Of a stretch of DNA of 64,000 bases, positions 61,593 to 64,000 are shown in pieces. The DNA is taken from NCBI RefSeq assembly GCF_029589435.1, contig NZ_JARRAG010000002.1, positions 2,108,001-2,172,000 of the forward strand, given 5' to 3'. How positions within the stretch are numbered: the first letter of the stretch is position 1; every line of letters starts with the position of its first letter. A program made the position numbers and the translations under genes. Under the pieces are notes generated by a model. It was not told the origin of the DNA. It saw only the letters and a list, made by a program, of their open reading frames with translations, and did no database searches. The stretch comes from Paludisphaera mucosa (GTDB lineage Bacteria > Planctomycetota > Planctomycetia > Isosphaerales > Isosphaeraceae).

Positions 61593-62960
61593 ATGAGCCC
61601 CCTGCCGATCCTGCTGCTGACCGCCTTGCTCGCGGCCGACGGACCTGACGCCCTCCCCCGCGCCGGCGGCTACGTGGGCTGCTGGTACTCGATCGGCGCG
61701 ACGAAGAACGCGTATCGCTACAAGTACAGCGGCGGTCTGGCGACGTACCCGCAGCAGCAGTCGCCGATCGCCGTCTACGACGCGCCTTCGAACCGCACGT
61801 TCTTCGTCTACGGCGGGGCCGACCCGGCGCGGAAGTCGATCCTGCACATGGTCTCGTATTACGACCACGCCACGGGGACCGTCCCCAGGCCGGCGATCCT
61901 GCTGGACAAGAAGACCAACGACGCCCACGACAACCCCTGTCTGGCGATCGACGACGAGGGCTTCCTCTGGGTCTTCTCCAACGCCCACGGCACGGCGCGG
62001 CCGTCCTTCATTCACCGCAGCGTCGCGCCCCGGTCGATCGACGCGTTCGAGAAGGTCGCCGAGACCAACTTCTCGTACGGTCATCCCCGGTTTGTCCCCG
62101 GCCGCGGATTCCTGTTCCTGCATACGAAATACAAGGCCGGCCGCGGGCTCCGGTTCGCCGCGAGTCCCGACGGCCGCACCTGGCCCGAACCCTCTCCCCT
62201 GGCCCACATCGACCAGGGAGACTACCAGGTGACCGGGGCGCGCGGGCAGACCGTCGCCACCGTCTTCGAATTCCATCCCAGCCCTCTCGGCCTCGACGCC
62301 CGGACGAACCTGTATTTCCTCGCCACCGACGACTTCGGCGCGACCTGGAAGCGGGCCGACGGCCGCACCGTCGCGCTGCCGCTCGTCGAGCCGGACAACC
62401 CGGCCTTGATTCACGACTACCGGTCGGAGGGGAAGCTCGTCTACTTGAAGGACCTGAACTTCGACGCCGAGGTCCGCCCGGTCGTCCTCTACCTCACGAG
62501 CCGCGGCCACATGCCCGGGCCCGAGCAGGGACCGCACGAGTGGCGCACGTCGCGCTGGGACGGCCAGGCCTGGGTCGACCGACCGTTCACGATGTCCGAC
62601 CACAATTACGACCACGGCTCGCTGTACATCGAGGCCGACGGCCTCTGGCGCGTCATCGCCCCGACGGAGCCCGGCGCGCAGCCGTTCGGGACGGGCGGCG
62701 ACATGGTGATGTGGACGAGCGCCGATCAGGGGGCGTCGTGGACCCGCGTCAAGCAGCTCACATCTGACAGGGCCCGCAACCACACCTACGCCCGCCGCCC
62801 CATCGCGGCGCACCCGGACTTCTACGCGATCTGGGCCGACGGCGACGCCCGCGCGAAGTCCGAATCGAGCCTTTATTTCACCGATCGCCTCGGGACGGCG
62901 GTCCGCCGGCTGCCGGTCGCGATGACGGCCGACGTCCACGTCCCCGAGGTCGTCGAGTGA
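61593..62960 (+). CDS. BNR-4 repeat exported protein, polysaccharide-active type
   Basis: A 455-residue protein with a short signal peptide (PLPILLLTALLAADG). The sequence matches the BNR-4 family (PF15892-like seven-bladed propeller): SPIAVYDAPSNRTFFVYGG, DNPCLAIDDEGFLWVFSNAHG, and TDDFGATWKRADG and SADQGASWTRV Asp-box repeats. HDNPCL and NYDHGSLYIEADG include conserved His residues that occur in related ulvan or rhamnogalacturonan lyases, but lyase activity is not established here. It ends back to back with the permease gene. Confidence 0.78.
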   Translation: MSPLPILLLTALLAADGPDALPRAGGYVGCWYSIGATKNAYRYKYSGGLATYPQQQSPIAVYDAPSNRTFFVYGGADPARKSILHMVSYYDHATGTVPRPAILLDKKTNDAHDNPCLAIDDEGFLWVFSNAHGTARPSFIHRSVAPRSIDAFEKVAETNFSYGHPRFVPGRGFLFLHTKYKAGRGLRFAASPDGRTWPEPSPLAHIDQGDYQVTGARGQTVATVFEFHPSPLGLDARTNLYFLATDDFGATWKRADGRTVALPLVEPDNPALIHDYRSEGKLVYLKDLNFDAEVRPVVLYLTSRGHMPGPEQGPHEWRTSRWDGQAWVDRPFTMSDHNYDHGSLYIEADGLWRVIAPTEPGAQPFGTGGDMVMWTSADQGASWTRVKQLTSDRARNHTYARRPIAAHPDFYAIWADGDARAKSESSLYFTDRLGTAVRRLPVAMTADVHVPEVVE

Positions 62961-64000
62961 TCAGGCGGGCTTGCGGCCCGGCTGCGTCAGGTAGTAGATC
63001 GGCACCCCGACGAGCAGGCTGGCCAGCGAGACCGACGAGACCACCGGCGAGCTGACGAAGGCCGCGACGAGCAGCATGCCCGTCAGCGCGAGGTAGACGG
63101 CCGGCGTCACCGGATATCCCGGCGTGCGGAAGGGCCGCGGCAGGTCGGGCTGCTTGACCCTCAGGACGAAGATCGAACTCATCGCCAGCAGCGAGAACAT
63201 CGAGAGCCCGACGCTGGCGTAGATGAACAGGTTCTCGAACGAACCCGACCACAGGAGCGTGAGCGTCGCGACGATCTGGAAGAGGGTCGCCACGCCCGGC
63301 GTCTCCACTCCGGGGAGCAATTTGGCGGCGGCCTTCGGGAACTGGCCGGCCTTCGCCATCGCGTAGATGACGCGCGGGCCGAGCAGCATGTAGACGCTCA
63401 GCGACGAGAGCATCATCAGCCCGATCGCCACGCTCAGCGGGTCCGACCACTTCGAGCCGAAGAGCCGTCGCGCCGCAAGCTCGGCGATGGGGGCGACGGC
63501 GCCGAGGCCGTCCTTGTTGGCGGGGTCGGAGACGATCGCCTGCACGTCCTTCGCCGACAGGGCCAGGCCGTACACGACGTTCACCGCGAGGTAGAGGACG
63601 GTGACGATCGCCGTGCCGATCAGGATCGCCCTCGGCAGCACGCGCTGGGGGTCGCGGATCTCGCCCGCCAGGTACGAGGCCCCGTTCCACCCGGTGTACG
63701 CGTAATAGATGAAGACGAGCGAGAAGAGCATCGTCTTGGCGAGGTCGAGGTCGATCGGCTTGCGATCCTGGAGGTTCGCGTAGTTGGGCCAGCCGACGGC
63801 CAGGCCGCCGACGATGAGGACCACCAGCACGGCCACCTTCAGCCCTGTGATCCAGCCCTGGACGAGCGAGGTCCGCCGCCTCCCGGAGACGTGGATCGCG
63901 GCGAAGAGCAGGATCGCCAGCGTCGCCAGCCCGCGCTCGGCGAGCATCGCGTTCTGGCCGGTGAGCCGCAACGGGGCCAGGACGTACTTGGCCGCCCCGT
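62961..64000 (-). CDS. APC-family amino acid permease (partial, N-terminus beyond the edge)
   Basis: About 346 codons of a membrane carrier; the 5' part lies past the right edge and the frame is open to base 64000. Many hydrophobic helices are visible, with GWNGASYLAGEIRDPQRVLPRA, a typical APC/LAT consensus, and FIYASVGLSMFSLLAMSSIF and FRTPGYPVTPAVYLAL near the C-terminus. It resembles the basic amino acid/polyamine branch of the superfamily. The stop codon abuts the stop of the convergent BNR-4 gene, forming TGATCA. Confidence 0.9.
   Translation of the reverse strand, partial: GAAKYVLAPLRLTGQNAMLAERGLATLAILLFAAIHVSGRRRTSLVQGWITGLKVAVLVVLIVGGLAVGWPNYANLQDRKPIDLDLAKTMLFSLVFIYYAYTGWNGASYLAGEIRDPQRVLPRAILIGTAIVTVLYLAVNVVYGLALSAKDVQAIVSDPANKDGLGAVAPIAELAARRLFGSKWSDPLSVAIGLMMLSSLSVYMLLGPRVIYAMAKAGQFPKAAAKLLPGVETPGVATLFQIVATLTLLWSGSFENLFIYASVGLSMFSLLAMSSIFVLRVKQPDLPRPFRTPGYPVTPAVYLALTGMLLVAAFVSSPVVSSVSLASLLVGVPIYYLTQPGRKPA

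Overview
The window is high-G+C DNA (by eye near 70 %) from a Planctomycetota bacterium, most likely Isosphaeraceae (Paludisphaera/Singulisphaera-like). The call rests on the gene set: a DUF1559 pseudopilin, an LEPR-XLL-type surface protein, Tat-exported Gfo/Idh/MocA protein, a PEP-CTERM protein, Ser/Thr kinases fused to TPRs and coupled to an ECF sigma factor, a giant alpha-2-macroglobulin-like protein, and YncE/phosphoesterase and CARDB proteins. About 44 protein genes cover most of the sequence. I see no rRNA, tRNA, CRISPR array or intact insertion sequence. Strong G/C third-position bias leaves long open antisense frames, which I treat as shadows.

Layout. 1-1.9 kb: partial gene, HAD hydrolase, aldo/keto reductase. 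1.9-7.1 kb: an accessory patch with an erythromycin-esterase-like protein, two hypotheticals, a DUF1254/DUF1214 protein and a REP-like repeat family that includes a frameshifted REP-associated Y1 (RAYT) transposase and what looks like its internally deleted derivative. 7.1-12.6 kb: RdgC-like protein, YajQ, DcuC-type transporter, small membrane protein, polysaccharide-lyase-like protein, hypothetical. 12.8-17.4 kb: threonine/serine dehydratase, hypothetical and ThrRS, preceded by a VapBC-type toxin-antitoxin pair. 17.5-19.9 kb: overlapping AGE epimerase-pdxH-STAS operon. 20.2-24.8 kb: ECF sigma factor overlapping a kinase-TPR gene. 24.9-35.4 kb: LEPR-XLL protein divergent from a 2712-residue macroglobulin-like protein. 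35.4-39.9 kb: HD-GYP protein and a second kinase-TPR protein. 39.9-42.5 kb: Ni/Co ECF transporter (CbiMQO type) with a well-formed promoter overlapped by a palindrome. 42.5-51.6 kb: surface and exported proteins, a degenerate carboxylesterase, DUF1559 and DedA. 52-55.5 kb: PEP-CTERM protein, LarA-like protein, beta-propeller protein. 55.7-64 kb: Gfo/Idh/MocA protein, SGNH hydrolase, two tandem paralogues of unknown function, a BNR-4 protein and the 3' part of an APC permease.

The best candidates for something not well described are the REP/RAYT family with its miniature derivative, the dyad-controlled metal-transport promoter, the tandem unknown paralogues at 58.7-61.3 kb, two proteins whose folds keep family motifs but lose catalytic residues (43801-44586 and 2388-3677), and twin kinases reading DFN in place of DFG. 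Family names come from recognising sequence motifs by eye; no database search was run.
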